Positions 1 through 9,534 of a DNA stretch of 64,000 nt are shown here, in pieces (position 1 is the stretch's first letter; every line of letters begins with the position of its first letter). Source of the DNA: Actinomycetota bacterium (GTDB lineage Bacteria; Actinomycetota; Geothermincolia; Geothermincolales; RBG-13-55-18); NCBI GenBank assembly GCA_030019255.1, contig JASEFK010000001.1:291498-355497 (forward strand), given 5' to 3'. Made by a program: the position numbers and the translations under genes. The notes beneath the pieces are model-generated. The model had not been told where the DNA came from. It saw only the letters and a list, made by a program, of their open reading frames with translations, and did not search any database.

Positions 1-648
1 GCGCGGGGTGGCCTTTCACGCTGGATAACCGGGAAGGCGGCCCGCCGCCTGGTACACGAGATGAGGCGGGCCAGCGACGCGGTACTTGTGGGGCGGGGGA
101 CCGTAGAGGCCGATGACCCGGAGCTGACCGTGCGGCACGTGCCCCTGCGGGGAGCCCACCACCCGCTGCGCGTGGTGGTGGACTCGCGCCTCTCCATGAG
201 CCTGGACCGCAAGCTGGCCCGCGGGGGCATCCCCAAGGTGGTGGTGGCCACCACGCGGGAACACGACGCGGCGAAGGCGGAGGAATTGCGCCGGCGGGGG
301 GTGGAGGTCTGGGTCCTTGATTCCTCCCCGGATGGAGGCGTGGACCTCCTGGAACTCCTGAAGGCCCTGGGAAGGGCGGAGGTAGCGCACCTCCTGGTGG
401 AGGGAGGGCCCTCTCTCCTGGCCTCCTTTATGCGGGAGGGACTGGCTGACCGGCTGGCCCTCTTCCTGGCGCCCCGGGTCTTCGGTGACCGCGAGGCCCG
501 GTCCTGGGTGGAGGGGCTGCGGGTGGAGGATCCCTCGCGGGGGTTACCCCTCCGGTGGACGCGCCAGAGGCGCGTGGGTGAGGACCTCCTGCTGGAGGCG
601 GAGGTAGTGAAGCCGGGAGGTGCGGAGGCGGCGGGAGGAGGCGATTGA
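1..648 (+). CDS. ribD: RibD C-terminal reductase domain, 5' truncated by window edge
   Basis: The reading frame is open from base 1, so the start and any N-terminal deaminase domain lie upstream of the window. The visible 215 residues are the RibD reductase domain, which reduces the ribosyl side chain of the pyrimidine intermediate with NADPH in riboflavin synthesis. The opening WITGKAARRLVHEMR and then SDAVLVGRGTVEADDPELTVR match the substrate/NADPH-binding region, and LLVEGGPSLLASFM is the glycine-rich motif near the C-terminus. It is followed after 3 bp by ribE and then ribBA and ribH, so it is part of a riboflavin operon. It could be a stand-alone reductase rather than bifunctional RibD; the window cannot tell. 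Confidence 0.93.
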   Translation, partial: ARGGLSRWITGKAARRLVHEMRRASDAVLVGRGTVEADDPELTVRHVPLRGAHHPLRVVVDSRLSMSLDRKLARGGIPKVVVATTREHDAAKAEELRRRGVEVWVLDSSPDGGVDLLELLKALGRAEVAHLLVEGGPSLLASFMREGLADRLALFLAPRVFGDREARSWVEGLRVEDPSRGLPLRWTRQRRVGEDLLLEAEVVKPGGAEAAGGGD

Positions 649-651
649 GCC

Positions 652-1320
652 ATGTTCACGGGAATCATCGAGGAAACGGGCACGGTAGTCGAGGCCGCAT
701 TCTCCCTCCAGGGGGGGACCCTGCGCATCTCCTGCCCAGGTTTATGGAAGGAACTGGTATTGGGAGAGTCGGTGGCCGTCAACGGGGTGTGCCTTACGGT
801 GACGGACACCCGTGAAGGCACCTTCGCTGCGGACGTCTCCCCGGAGAGCCTGCAGCGGAGCACCCTGGGTGGCCTGCGCCACGGGGAGGTGGTCAACCTG
901 GAGAGGGCCCTGCGCCTGGATTCCCGCCTGGGCGGGCACCTGGTGCAGGGGCACGTGGACGGGGTGGGCAGGATAGAGGAGATACGGGAGGAGGGCAGGG
1001 GACGCACCTTCTTCATCGGCTCACCCGAGGATATATCCGTCTACCTGGTGGAGAAGGGATCGGTGGCCGTGGACGGTATAAGCCTCACCGTTAGCGGGCT
1101 GCGGGGGACGAGCTTCAGCGTGGCGGTCATCCCCCACACCCTGGCGGTCACCAACCTGGGACGACGCCGGGTGGGGGACGCGGTGAACCTGGAGGTGGAC
1201 ATCATCGCCAAGTACGTGCGCTCCTACCTGGAGCGGGGAATGTCCTCGCCGGGGGAGGGGGACGCGCGGTCCGGGGGCGGAGATCTCTACCGCAAGCTGG
1301 TGGAAGGCGGTTTCATCTGA
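652..1320 (+). CDS. ribE: Riboflavin synthase alpha chain
   Basis: 222 residues, the usual family length. Riboflavin synthase converts two molecules of 6,7-dimethyl-8-ribityllumazine into riboflavin plus the pyrimidinedione. It begins with the family signature MFTGIIEETGTV and contains two tandem lumazine-binding barrels (about residues 1-90 and 98-190), the second opened by GHLVQGHVDGVG. The ATG lies 3 bp after the ribD stop with GGGAGGAGG just upstream. The C-terminal 25 residues are a glycine- and serine-rich extension. It forms one operon with ribD, ribBA and ribH. Identification is secure. Confidence 0.96.
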   Translation: MFTGIIEETGTVVEAAFSLQGGTLRISCPGLWKELVLGESVAVNGVCLTVTDTREGTFAADVSPESLQRSTLGGLRHGEVVNLERALRLDSRLGGHLVQGHVDGVGRIEEIREEGRGRTFFIGSPEDISVYLVEKGSVAVDGISLTVSGLRGTSFSVAVIPHTLAVTNLGRRRVGDAVNLEVDIIAKYVRSYLERGMSSPGEGDARSGGGDLYRKLVEGGFI

Positions 1321-1360
1321 TATCGAGACCCCATGAAGCACGAGAAGGAGGAATCGGGCG

Positions 1361-2617
1361 ATGGAGAAGAGGGAAAGCGAGACCGTGATCGCGGATGAGG
1401 AAGAAAGAGAGGAGAGACCCTTCGACACCATAGAGGAGGCCATCGAGGAGATCCGGGCGGGCCGGATCATCATCGTGGTGGACGACGAGGACCGGGAGAA
1501 CGAGGGCGATTTCGTGATGGCCGCGGAGAAGGTCACCCCGGAGGCCATCAACTTCATGGCCAAGTACGGCCGGGGCCTGATCTGCATGCCCTGCATCGCC
1601 TCCCGGCTGGACGAGTTGAACATCCACCCCATGGTGGCCGACAACACCTCCACCCACGAGACGGCGTTCACGGTGTCCATCGGCGCCAAGGGGAAGATAA
1701 CCACCGGCATCTCCGCCTACGACCGGGCGGTCACCATCAAAACGGTCCTGGACCCCAACACCCGCCCGGAGGACATCTCCAAGCCGGGTCACGTCTTCCC
1801 CCTCAGGGCGCGGGAGGGCGGGGTACTGCGCCGTGCCGGGCACACCGAGGCCGCGGTAGACCTGGCCCGCCTGGCCGGGCTGTATCCCGCCGGTGTGATC
1901 TGCGAGATCATGAACGAAGACGGGACCATGGCCCGCGTGCCCCAGCTGGTGGAGATAAAGAAGCGCTTCGGCCTGAAGATGATCACCATCGAGGACCTGA
2001 TCCGCTACCGTAACCGCAAGGAGAAGCTGGTGCGCCGGGTGGCCGAGGTGCGCATGCCTACCCAGTACGGCGAGTTCACGGCCATAGGCTACGAGTCCCT
2101 GGTGGACGGCAGGTGCCACCTGGCCCTGGTGAAGGGCGAGGTGGCTGGGCAGGAGAATGTGCTGGTAAGGGTGCATTCGGAATGCCTGACCGGGGATGTG
2201 TTCGGTTCCCTGCGCTGCGACTGCGGGTTGCAGCTGCGCAAGGCCCTCCAGATGATAGAGGAGGAAGGGCGGGGGGTGCTTCTCTACATCATCGGGCATG
2301 AGGGGAGGGGGATCGGCCTTCCTCACAAGCTGCGCGCCTACGAGCTGCAGGAGGAGGGGAAGGATACCGTGGAGGCCAACCTGGAGCTGGGATTCCCTCC
2401 CGACGCCAGGGATTACGGCATCGGCGCACAGATACTGCAGGACCTGGGGTTGACCACCATGCGCCTCCTGACCAACAACCCGGCCAAGAGGGTGGGGCTG
2501 GAGGGATACGGCCTGAAGGTGGTGGAGCGTATACCTCTGGTGGTGGAGCCCTGCGAGGAGAATTACGCCTACCTGAAGGCAAAGAAGGAGAAGCTGAACC
2601 ACCTTCTGGATATCTGA
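1361..2617 (+). CDS. ribBA: Bifunctional DHBP synthase / GTP cyclohydrolase II
   Basis: 418 residues. The N-terminal half (about 20-215) is 3,4-dihydroxy-2-butanone-4-phosphate synthase, with the acidic signature [10 protein letters not shown]. The C-terminal half (about 216-418) is GTP cyclohydrolase II, with the zinc-binding [17 protein letters not shown] and GHEGRGIGL. Together they supply both precursors of riboflavin, from ribulose-5-phosphate and GTP. About 20 Glu/Arg-rich residues precede the first domain. The ATG at 1361 has AAGGAGGAA upstream. The fusion is the form usual in Gram-positive bacteria. Both halves keep their recognisable active-site motifs. Confidence 0.97.
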   Translation: MEKRESETVIADEEEREERPFDTIEEAIEEIRAGRIIIVVDDEDRENEGDFVMAAEKVTPEAINFMAKYGRGLICMPCIASRLDELNIHPMVADNTSTHETAFTVSIGAKGKITTGISAYDRAVTIKTVLDPNTRPEDISKPGHVFPLRAREGGVLRRAGHTEAAVDLARLAGLYPAGVICEIMNEDGTMARVPQLVEIKKRFGLKMITIEDLIRYRNRKEKLVRRVAEVRMPTQYGEFTAIGYESLVDGRCHLALVKGEVAGQENVLVRVHSECLTGDVFGSLRCDCGLQLRKALQMIEEEGRGVLLYIIGHEGRGIGLPHKLRAYELQEEGKDTVEANLELGFPPDARDYGIGAQILQDLGLTTMRLLTNNPAKRVGLEGYGLKVVERIPLVVEPCEENYAYLKAKKEKLNHLLDI

Positions 2618-2646
2618 GGGAACGAGCGAGGAAAGGAGAAAGGGAT

Positions 2647-3114
2647 ATGGCCAGTTACGAAGGCCACCTGGTGGCCAGGGGATTGAGGTTCGCCATCGTA
2701 GTCAGTCGCTTTAACGAGTTCATAAGCACCCGGCTCCTGGACGGCGCCCTGGACGCCCTCAAGCGCCACGACGCGGACATGGACCTGGTGGACGTGGCCT
2801 GGGTGCCGGGTTCCTTCGAGATCCCCCTGGTGGCCTCCCGGCTGGCGGAGTCCGGGAGGTACGACGCCATCATCTGCCTGGGGGCGGTGATCCGCGGTTC
2901 CACCCCGCATTTCGAGTACGTGGCTGCGGAGGTCTCCAAGGGAATAGCCCGTGTCAACCTGGAGAAGGGGGTCCCCGCCGCCTTCGGCATCATCACCGCG
3001 GACAGCATCGAGCAGGCGGTGGAAAGGGCGGGCGCCAAGCAGGGCAACAAGGGTTGGCAGGCGGCGCTCACTGCGGTGGAGATGGCCAACCTGCTCAAGG
3101 AGATCCCCTCCTGA
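2647..3114 (+). CDS. ribH: 6,7-dimethyl-8-ribityllumazine synthase
   Basis: 155 residues, normal length. The enzyme condenses the pyrimidinedione with 3,4-dihydroxy-2-butanone-4-phosphate to give lumazine, the substrate of RibE, and typically assembles into pentamers or 60-mer capsids. Visible motifs are [15 protein letters not shown] near the N-terminus, VPGSFEIPL, and [14 protein letters not shown] with the catalytic His. It is the last gene of the riboflavin operon, 29 bp after ribBA. No intrinsic terminator is evident downstream. Confidence 0.96.
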   Translation: MASYEGHLVARGLRFAIVVSRFNEFISTRLLDGALDALKRHDADMDLVDVAWVPGSFEIPLVASRLAESGRYDAIICLGAVIRGSTPHFEYVAAEVSKGIARVNLEKGVPAAFGIITADSIEQAVERAGAKQGNKGWQAALTAVEMANLLKEIPS

Positions 3115-3646
3115 AATACGTTCTCAGGGCATCCGGCCCAGCAGGCCCGTGATACCTTTCCCCGTTCCTGGGAACTGCCTGGTTGGGGAGACCGGGTGAG
3201 GGAAGGATATCCACCCCCATGACGCCTTGCTCTGCCATATCCCCTGCCGTCCCGGGCTTCCCGCGCCGTCTTCATACGCCATGCGAGGCTGGAGATAGAG
3301 ATTTACCGCGGCTGGCCTTCGAGAGGCTGTGTAACCCTCTTCTTGCGAGTTGGATTCAGCCTCCTGCATCTTCCCCGTCCTGCTCCATCCCATGAGGCTC
3401 CAGGTTGCCCAGGGTCTTTTCTCACTACCTTTCCTGCTCACCCGCGTTCGAGCGCCGCCTCAACCACTGCCTTTCACTCCTCTCTCCCTCCTGTGGATAC
3501 CCTCGCGGGGTTTGATGTCCCCCGTGCAGCTCCTCCTTCCCGGATTCCCCGGAGCGTGCTCTCCCCCTGCTCAAAGGGGCGCATCATGCTGCCGATAAAT
3601 GAAGACGGCGGCCCTTTTTTGGTCGAGGACCCCCGGGAGGACGGGA
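3115..3646. other. Long intergenic stretch without recognisable gene
   Basis: About 530 bp between ribH and the HD-GYP gene. Short open frames exist in several phases but none has a Shine-Dalgarno, recognisable protein family or the third-position GC pattern of the neighbours. The stretch is pyrimidine-rich on the + strand. I see no convincing -35/-10 pair or known riboswitch. It most likely holds the promoter of the downstream signalling gene. Confidence 0.4.
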
Positions 3647-5731
3647 TTGGCGAGCGAACTCACCTGGGAAAAGGCGCGTGAACCTGAAGACGAGATGCGG
3701 AAGGCCATCCAGCCGGAATGCGCCCTTCCTGACCTCGGCGGGGTCCGTGCCCGGGAATCGGCATCCGAGCTCTTCCTGGCCCGGTACATGGAGCTGGTCC
3801 GGGCACGCCTGAGCGGAGATGAAGGGCGTCCGGAGGAGCTCGCCTCCCTGGTGGAAGAATGGACGAGACGGGATCCCGGGGCCCGGGAGTGGATGGAAGA
3901 GCTCCGCGCGCAGGCCGAGGTTTCACTCCGGGAGGAGATGAAGGTCCTTTCCTCCACCGAGGCGCGCCTGAAAGTGGAAAAGGCGCTCCTGGAGGTAAAG
4001 TGCCTTTTCCTGGAGGCCTGCCTCCGAGGCTGCGAGCGCAGGCTGCGGTTCATGGCGGAGAAGTGGCGGCAGATCGAAGACTTCCCGGATACCCTGGCTG
4101 CGGTGGTCGATCCCCTGACCCTGGCCAGGGAGGGGCTGGAGCGCCTGAAAACGTTGCTGGGCCTGGAGAGGGCTGCGCTACTGGAGTTGGACCGTGGAGG
4201 CCACATGGTCCCCGTGGCCGGTGATACGGCCGGTATAGCCGGCCCGGTCGAGCTGGACGGGGAGGCGGCCGCTCGCTTCCTGGAGGGGCGCGGGACGATA
4301 AGCGTCGGGCTGCTGGAGGAATGCGGGGGACGGAAGCTGGGGGAGGGATGGGAGGGAGGCGCCCTGGTTCCCCTGGTGGTGCGGAAACGGGTCACCGGGG
4401 GGCTCCTCCTAGGGCGCGTCATGTCGAAGGGGCCGGGGGACGGCGGTTTCCTGGATCTGGAAACGGCGGAAAGGTTCGCCGGGCGGCTGGCCGTGGCCCT
4501 GGAGAACGCCCGGCTGCACGAGCGCGAGCAGAGAAAGATCCGGGAGACTCTGGCCCTCCTGGAGATAGCCAGGGTGGTCGGCTCCACCCTGGACCTGGAG
4601 GAGATCCTAAACCGCGTGGTGGGGATGGTGGTGGAGGTCTGCCCGGTGACCCTGTGCGCCGCCTACCTGGGCGAGAACGGCGTTTTCCGTCCCCGGGCCT
4701 GGCGGGGGTTCATCGAGGAGTTCGCGAGGGGACGGGATAGGGGCGACAGCGTCAGCCTTGCCGACCTTGGCGAGGAAGGAAGGCGGGCCCTCGAGGAAGG
4801 AAGGGCGGTCACCCTTCCGGTCGGGGAGGTGGGGAATCTCCTCTCCGGGAACATCCTCGCCGAGCACGGGGTGGAGGAGGTACTCCTGCAGCCGCTGCGC
4901 GCGCGGGGCGAGACGGTCGGCTTTCTGGCCCTCTTTCACACCGGTCGCCTGGATGAGGAGGAGGCCTGGGAGGAAAGACAGCTGGCGGAGGCCGTGGCCG
5001 CCCAGGCCTCCCTGGCGGTGGAGAACGCCTCCCTGTACGCGGATATAGAGCGGGGTTATTTCTCCACCGTGCAGGCCCTGGCCAAGGCCATCGAGGTGAA
5101 GGACCCCTACACCCGGGGACATTCGGAGAGGGTGACCACCTACGCCCTGATGATCGCCGAGGCCATGGGTCTCGACGAGAGGGAGAAGCAGAAGCTGAAG
5201 TATGCCGCCACCCTGCATGACATCGGCAAGATAGGCATCGCCGGGAGGGTGCTCAACAAGCCGGGAGCCTTGACCAAGGAGGAATACACCCACGTGAAGA
5301 CCCACCCCATCCTGGGGGACAGCATCGTGGAGCCGGTGGAATTCCTCCAGGAACCCAGGCCCATCATCCTCCACCATCACGAGCGTTATGACGGGAAGGG
5401 GTACCCGGACGGGCTGAAGGGCGAGGACATACCCCTCTGTGCCCGCATCCTCTCCGTGGCCGACGCCTTCGAGGCCATGCGCTCCGACCGTCCCTACCGC
5501 AAGGCGCTTCCCCTGGAGGAGGCCCGAAGGGAGCTGGTGCGCAACGCGGGCACCCAGTTCGATCCTCGGGTGGTGGAGGTCTTCCTGGGCATCCTGGACA
5601 GGCACGGCGGCGATCCCATCCCCAGGGAAGAGCCCCCAGGGGGGGATGGGAGCGGGGGGCGGCTGCCGGCGGTGGGGACGCCGGAGGAGAAGGCCGGTGC
5701 GGCCCGGGAAACGGGCGGCATGGGGAGGTGA
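3647..5731 (+). CDS. GAF-GAF-HD-GYP domain protein, probable c-di-GMP phosphodiesterase
   Basis: About 694 residues from a TTG at 3647, chosen because GGGAGG (3635-3640) lies 6 nt upstream; ATG 3695 is an alternative. A helical N-terminal region is followed by two GAF-like sensory domains (about 130-290 and 300-460), then an HD-GYP domain (about 470-650). The catalytic set is complete: HSERV, HDIGK (H524-D525), HHHERYDGKGYPDGL with the GYP signature, and DAFEAMRSDRPYR. Family knowledge says such domains hydrolyse cyclic di-GMP. No membrane segment or signal peptide is visible, so it is probably cytosolic. The last ~40 residues are a Gly/Pro/Glu-rich tail. It is followed after 7 bp by a REC-GGDEF regulator, suggesting one c-di-GMP module. 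Confidence 0.88.
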   Translation: MASELTWEKAREPEDEMRKAIQPECALPDLGGVRARESASELFLARYMELVRARLSGDEGRPEELASLVEEWTRRDPGAREWMEELRAQAEVSLREEMKVLSSTEARLKVEKALLEVKCLFLEACLRGCERRLRFMAEKWRQIEDFPDTLAAVVDPLTLAREGLERLKTLLGLERAALLELDRGGHMVPVAGDTAGIAGPVELDGEAAARFLEGRGTISVGLLEECGGRKLGEGWEGGALVPLVVRKRVTGGLLLGRVMSKGPGDGGFLDLETAERFAGRLAVALENARLHEREQRKIRETLALLEIARVVGSTLDLEEILNRVVGMVVEVCPVTLCAAYLGENGVFRPRAWRGFIEEFARGRDRGDSVSLADLGEEGRRALEEGRAVTLPVGEVGNLLSGNILAEHGVEEVLLQPLRARGETVGFLALFHTGRLDEEEAWEERQLAEAVAAQASLAVENASLYADIERGYFSTVQALAKAIEVKDPYTRGHSERVTTYALMIAEAMGLDEREKQKLKYAATLHDIGKIGIAGRVLNKPGALTKEEYTHVKTHPILGDSIVEPVEFLQEPRPIILHHHERYDGKGYPDGLKGEDIPLCARILSVADAFEAMRSDRPYRKALPLEEARRELVRNAGTQFDPRVVEVFLGILDRHGGDPIPREEPPGGDGSGGRLPAVGTPEEKAGAARETGGMGR

Positions 5732-5738
5732 CGGAGTT

Positions 5739-6722
5739 TTGTTCGATGAAATCCTGAGGGGCGATTCCTCCCGGGACCAGGATGGGGGGAGGAAGTTCAA
5801 GGTGCTGGTGGTGGACGACGACCCCAACATTCGCGAACTCATCGTGGAGACGCTGAACACCGAACGCTTCCACCCCCTGGAGGCGCGGGACGGGAAGGAG
5901 GCCCTCGAGCTCTGCGAGCGGGAGAGACCGGACATCGTGGTCCTGGACGTGATGATGCCCGACCTGGACGGGCTGGAGGTGTGCCTCCGCCTGCGGAACG
6001 AACTTCTCACCAGCCACATTCCCATCATCCTCCTTACCGCCAAAGGGATGCTCGAGGACAAGATCAGGGGCATGGAGACGGGCGCCGACGATTACATCAC
6101 CAAGCCCTTCGATCCCCTGGAGCTGGAGGCCCGCATCAACATGCACCTCAGGAGGTCCATCCGCGACGGTGAGGCCAGCCCCCTGACCGGACTGCCCGGC
6201 AACCGGGCCATCGAGGAGGTCATCGAGGACCGTATCCTGAAGAGGTGCAAGTTTGCCGTATGTTACGTGGACCTCGACGACTTCAAGGCCTACAACGACC
6301 GTTACGGCTTCGTGGCCGGGAGCGAGGTCATCAAGATGACCGCCCAGTGCATTCTGGAGGCCCTGGACAAGTACGGGGAGGAGAGCGACTTCGTGGGCCA
6401 CATAGGTGGGGACGACTTCATCGTGGTCACCGAGATGGAGAGGGCTCCCCTGATCTCCCAGGAGATAATCCGCCTCTTTGATTCCCGTATCCCCTGCCAC
6501 TACGAGGATGAGGACCGGGAGAGGGGGTACATCGTGAGCACGGACCGGCGGGGTAACGTGCAGCGTTTTCCCATCATGTCCATAAGCATAGCCGTGGTGC
6601 ACAACACCTACCGGGAACTGGACCACCCGGGAAAGGTGGCCCAGATCGCCGCCGAGCTTAAGAAATACGTGAAGACCATGCCGGGTAGCAACTTCATCTT
6701 CGACCGGCGCCGCCGGGACTGA
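5739..6722 (+). CDS. Response regulator with GGDEF-type output domain (GGDDF variant)
   Basis: About 327 residues from a TTG at 5739, preceded at 8 nt by GGAGGTG; no better start precedes the receiver domain. Residues ~20-140 form a REC domain with the acidic pair DDD, phospho-acceptor D70 (VVLDVMMPDLDG) and TKPFDPLEL with the conserved Lys. Residues ~145-320 form a GGDEF domain: SPLTGLPGN, DLDDFKAYNDRYG, then HIGGDDF (GGDDF at 223-227). Glu at position 4 of the signature is Asp, and the inhibitory RxxD site is not present (EESD instead). It may be a low-activity or regulatory diguanylate cyclase. The nearby histidine kinase is a likely partner. Confidence 0.88.
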   Translation: MFDEILRGDSSRDQDGGRKFKVLVVDDDPNIRELIVETLNTERFHPLEARDGKEALELCERERPDIVVLDVMMPDLDGLEVCLRLRNELLTSHIPIILLTAKGMLEDKIRGMETGADDYITKPFDPLELEARINMHLRRSIRDGEASPLTGLPGNRAIEEVIEDRILKRCKFAVCYVDLDDFKAYNDRYGFVAGSEVIKMTAQCILEALDKYGEESDFVGHIGGDDFIVVTEMERAPLISQEIIRLFDSRIPCHYEDEDRERGYIVSTDRRGNVQRFPIMSISIAVVHNTYRELDHPGKVAQIAAELKKYVKTMPGSNFIFDRRRRD

Positions 6723-6975
6723 TCCCCGGCGGGGCGGAAGGAGGGACGAATCCGGAGCGTAGTGGACCCGGCTGCGGAGCGGAACGGGGAGCGCGAGCCG
6801 GGGGCGCGGGGAAGCCGGGCCAGGGGAACGGCGGAAGGAACGCCTCGGAGATCCCGCCCGGCGGCTCCTGGTTGGTGGGCCGCCTCCGGCCCGTTGCCCG
6901 GCGCCGGCTGGAAAGAAGGGAGTGACCCGGAGCGTGGCGCCGAAAGCGGAGGTTAGGACGGTGCAAGGAAGACGC

Positions 6976-9171
6976 ATGGCCCTGCGGCCCCTGGCGCGGA
7001 GAGGGGGTCACGTGGGACGGGTGGAGGTCCGGCTCCTTCTGACCTCCACCCGTTTCGTGGCCTCCCTCTTTTGGTTGACCATCGTGGTGGCCACCATGCT
7101 CTTCGTCCTTCCCTATTCGGAGCGCAACACCTCGCCCGTGTTCCCCTGGTTCGTGGCCATGTCCATCGTCGTCTACCTGGGACACCGCTTCTTCCCCTAC
7201 GAGGGATACCATCCCTGGGCCTTCTCCCTCCTGCTCCTGGCCACCGACGCCCTGGTGGCCATGATGGTCTACCTCACGGGAGGAAGCCGGAGCGGCCTGT
7301 CCCTGCTTTACCTGACCGTGATCATCTTCTCCTCCGCTTACTTCGACCTCCTGGAGACCCTGCTTTTCACCGCCGTAACCTCCGCCGTCTACTTCGCGCC
7401 CTTCCTCTACGAGAGGATGGATCTCGCCACCCTGAAGGAGATGGCCATGTCCGTGCCGGTGTATTTCCTCATCGCCCTCAGCGGCTTCTTCGTCATCAGC
7501 AAGGCCAGGGAGCAGGAAAGGGAAAAGAAAAAACTTTCGGACATCATCGACCGGGCGGACCGCAAGAACCGCGAACTCTCCGAGCTCTACGCGGCCTCCA
7601 TCCGCTTCGCTTCCACCCTGAACCCGGAGGAGATAATCGAGGTCCTGGAGGAGAAGGCGGGCAACCTGGTCCCCGCCGACGCCATGCTGGTCTGCCTTTA
7701 CGAGGGAGGGGAGGTCCTTCGGTTGCGTTCCTCCCGAAACCTCCGGGACGGCGAGGCCTTCCTCTCCCATCCCCCGGAGGCCAACCCCCTGTACGTGGCC
7801 GCCTCGGCCGTCCTTCCGGTGACCATCACCCGGGCCGACGAGGATCCCCGTTTCGACCCTTACATGAGGGAGGTGGGTTTCTCCTCCATGATCTGCGTGC
7901 CCCTTTTCGCCAGCAGCAGTGTGATCGGGGTCCTGGCCTGCCTCTCGCGGCTGGAAGAGGCCTACGACGACGACGACGCGCGGGTCCTGCTCACCCTGGC
8001 CAGCGAGGCGGCGCTGGCCCTGGAGAAGGCCGGGCTGTACAGGACCACCCTGGAGGACAAGAGCAAGATCGAGACCATCATCAACAGCCTGACCGACGCC
8101 CTCCTGGTGCTGGACCGCGAAGGGAAGGTGGTGCTGGCCAACCCCACCGCCTTGCGCCTCTTCGGGCTGTGGACTGGAGCCCCGGAGGAGCCCATAGGGA
8201 GGACCTTGAGGCGGGCGGAAGGAGAGGTCGAGTTCCGGGAGGTCGGGCTGGAGGAGGCCCTTCGCTCGGTGTTGCTCGAGGGCCGGCAGGTGAAGAACGA
8301 GATGGTCCTCAAGGCCGAGAGCGCCATATATTTCCAGGTAATGTGGCTTCCGCTCCGCGATTCAACGGGCGGTGTCATCGGGGCGGTGGTCATCCTCCAC
8401 GACGTGACCGATTTCGTGGAGCTGGACCGCATGAAGTCCAACTTCATCTCCATGGTGTCCCATGAACTCAAGACGCCCCTGACCTCCATCAAGGGTTTCG
8501 TGCGCCTGCTGGATGCCGGCAGGGTGGGGCCGGTGAACGAGAAGCAGCGCCGTTACCTGGAGATAGTGCTTCAGCAGACGGAATCCCTGACCAAGATCAT
8601 CGAGGACCTGCTGGACCTGTCCAGGATCGAGGCAGGGATAATCGAGGTGCGCAGGGAGAAGGTGGACCTGCGCGGGGTGGCGGAGGGAGTGATGATCGGG
8701 CTGGAGAACCTTGCCCGCGAGAAGGGAGTGGAGGTGTACCTGGAGATGCCCGAAGGGCTCCCGCCCGTCGCCGGGGACCCGGAGCGCCTGAGACAGGTCT
8801 TCACCAACCTTATCCACAACGCCCTGAAGTTCACCCCTTCCGGGGGCAAGGTTCACATGCGGGCCCGGGAGATGGACGGTGAATGCCTGGTGGAGGTGGA
8901 GGACACCGGTATCGGTATATCCCCCCAGGACCTGCCCAGGATATTTGACAAGTTCTACCAGGTGGATTCCTCGTCCACGCGTCACCAGAGCGGTACCGGG
9001 CTGGGTCTTTCCATATCCCGGGAGTTGATCACCGCCCAGGGGGGCAGGATGTGGGCGGAGAGCGAGAAGGGGAAGGGCACCACCTTCAAGTTCACCGTAC
9101 CCTTATGGGATGGGGCGAATCCGGTGAAGGCGGAGACGGGACGGGAGGGGACGGGCGAATCGGGATCGTAA
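6976..9171 (+). CDS. Membrane-bound GAF-PAS sensor histidine kinase
   Basis: 731 residues from ATG 6976, with AAGGAAGA just upstream; GTG 6922 in frame would add 18 residues. About six hydrophobic segments (residues ~20-185) form the membrane region and end in a charged linker. Then come a GAF domain (~215-360), a PAS domain (~370-475), HisKA with phospho-acceptor His496 in SMVSHELKTPL, and a HATPase domain with NLIHNALKF, EDTGIGI and GTGLGLSIS. It autophosphorylates and passes phosphate to a regulator; the REC-GGDEF protein 250 bp upstream is the obvious candidate. The signal sensed is unknown. The architecture resembles WalK/PhoR-type kinases, but there is no adjacent DNA-binding regulator. 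Confidence 0.9.
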   Translation: MALRPLARRGGHVGRVEVRLLLTSTRFVASLFWLTIVVATMLFVLPYSERNTSPVFPWFVAMSIVVYLGHRFFPYEGYHPWAFSLLLLATDALVAMMVYLTGGSRSGLSLLYLTVIIFSSAYFDLLETLLFTAVTSAVYFAPFLYERMDLATLKEMAMSVPVYFLIALSGFFVISKAREQEREKKKLSDIIDRADRKNRELSELYAASIRFASTLNPEEIIEVLEEKAGNLVPADAMLVCLYEGGEVLRLRSSRNLRDGEAFLSHPPEANPLYVAASAVLPVTITRADEDPRFDPYMREVGFSSMICVPLFASSSVIGVLACLSRLEEAYDDDDARVLLTLASEAALALEKAGLYRTTLEDKSKIETIINSLTDALLVLDREGKVVLANPTALRLFGLWTGAPEEPIGRTLRRAEGEVEFREVGLEEALRSVLLEGRQVKNEMVLKAESAIYFQVMWLPLRDSTGGVIGAVVILHDVTDFVELDRMKSNFISMVSHELKTPLTSIKGFVRLLDAGRVGPVNEKQRRYLEIVLQQTESLTKIIEDLLDLSRIEAGIIEVRREKVDLRGVAEGVMIGLENLAREKGVEVYLEMPEGLPPVAGDPERLRQVFTNLIHNALKFTPSGGKVHMRAREMDGECLVEVEDTGIGISPQDLPRIFDKFYQVDSSSTRHQSGTGLGLSISRELITAQGGRMWAESEKGKGTTFKFTVPLWDGANPVKAETGREGTGESGS

Positions 9172-9368
9172 AGCGCCGGCACCCCCTCTCCGGCTACACC
9201 TACTACGCTTACTCCCCTTACGGGAAAAAGAGGAGAATGCGCCTCATCCGGATGCATTCCAAGCCGATCTCCGTGGATCCTCCCCGTGTTCCTGGTGAAG
9301 GCAGGCGCTTGGTTCCCGGTCCAGGAAGTACGCCTTCGGATTTTTCATGACCCGGGGCTAAATGCCTG

Positions 9369-9397
9369 TTGCCTTGGGGGAAAGGATAAACTATACT
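9369..9397 (+). promoter_or_regulatory. Promoter of the infC operon
   Basis: TTGCCT (9369-9374) and TATACT (9392-9397) are separated by 17 bp, the best -35/-10 pair seen in the window. Transcription would start near 9404, giving a leader of roughly 130 nt before infC. There are about 200 bp between the upstream kinase stop and this site. Confidence 0.75.
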
Positions 9398-9426
9398 TTT
9401 GCCTCGAACAACAGAAGATGCAAGTA

Positions 9427-9510
9427 GAAGCGGTTTCGCTTCTCACCCTGGGCCACCGGCTCACAGGGTTTGGGAGAGCCCGTGGATAGCGGGGAAACCG
9501 CTATCCTTTT
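9427..9510 (+). promoter_or_regulatory. infC leader with terminator-like hairpin (possible attenuator)
   Basis: The leader contains a 6-bp hairpin (GAAGCG/CGCTTC, 9427-9442) and then a perfect 9-bp stem GGATAGCGG/CCGCTATCC (9484-9492 and 9498-9506, 5-nt loop) followed directly by TTTT. This is shaped like an intrinsic terminator placed 24 nt before the infC start. In Bacillus the infC-rpmI-rplT operon is controlled by L20 through leader attenuation, so feedback by L20 or IF3 is a reasonable inference. I cannot identify the L20-binding mimic by eye. Confidence 0.6.
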
Positions 9511-9534
9511 CGTTTGGCGCGGGAGGGATGTCCT

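Noticed and set aside
5364..6977. 537-codon minus-strand open frame antisense to the response regulator
   Set aside because: Mirror frame produced by high third-position GC of the + strand genes; His/Gly/Leu-rich composition, no domain and no ribosome-binding site.
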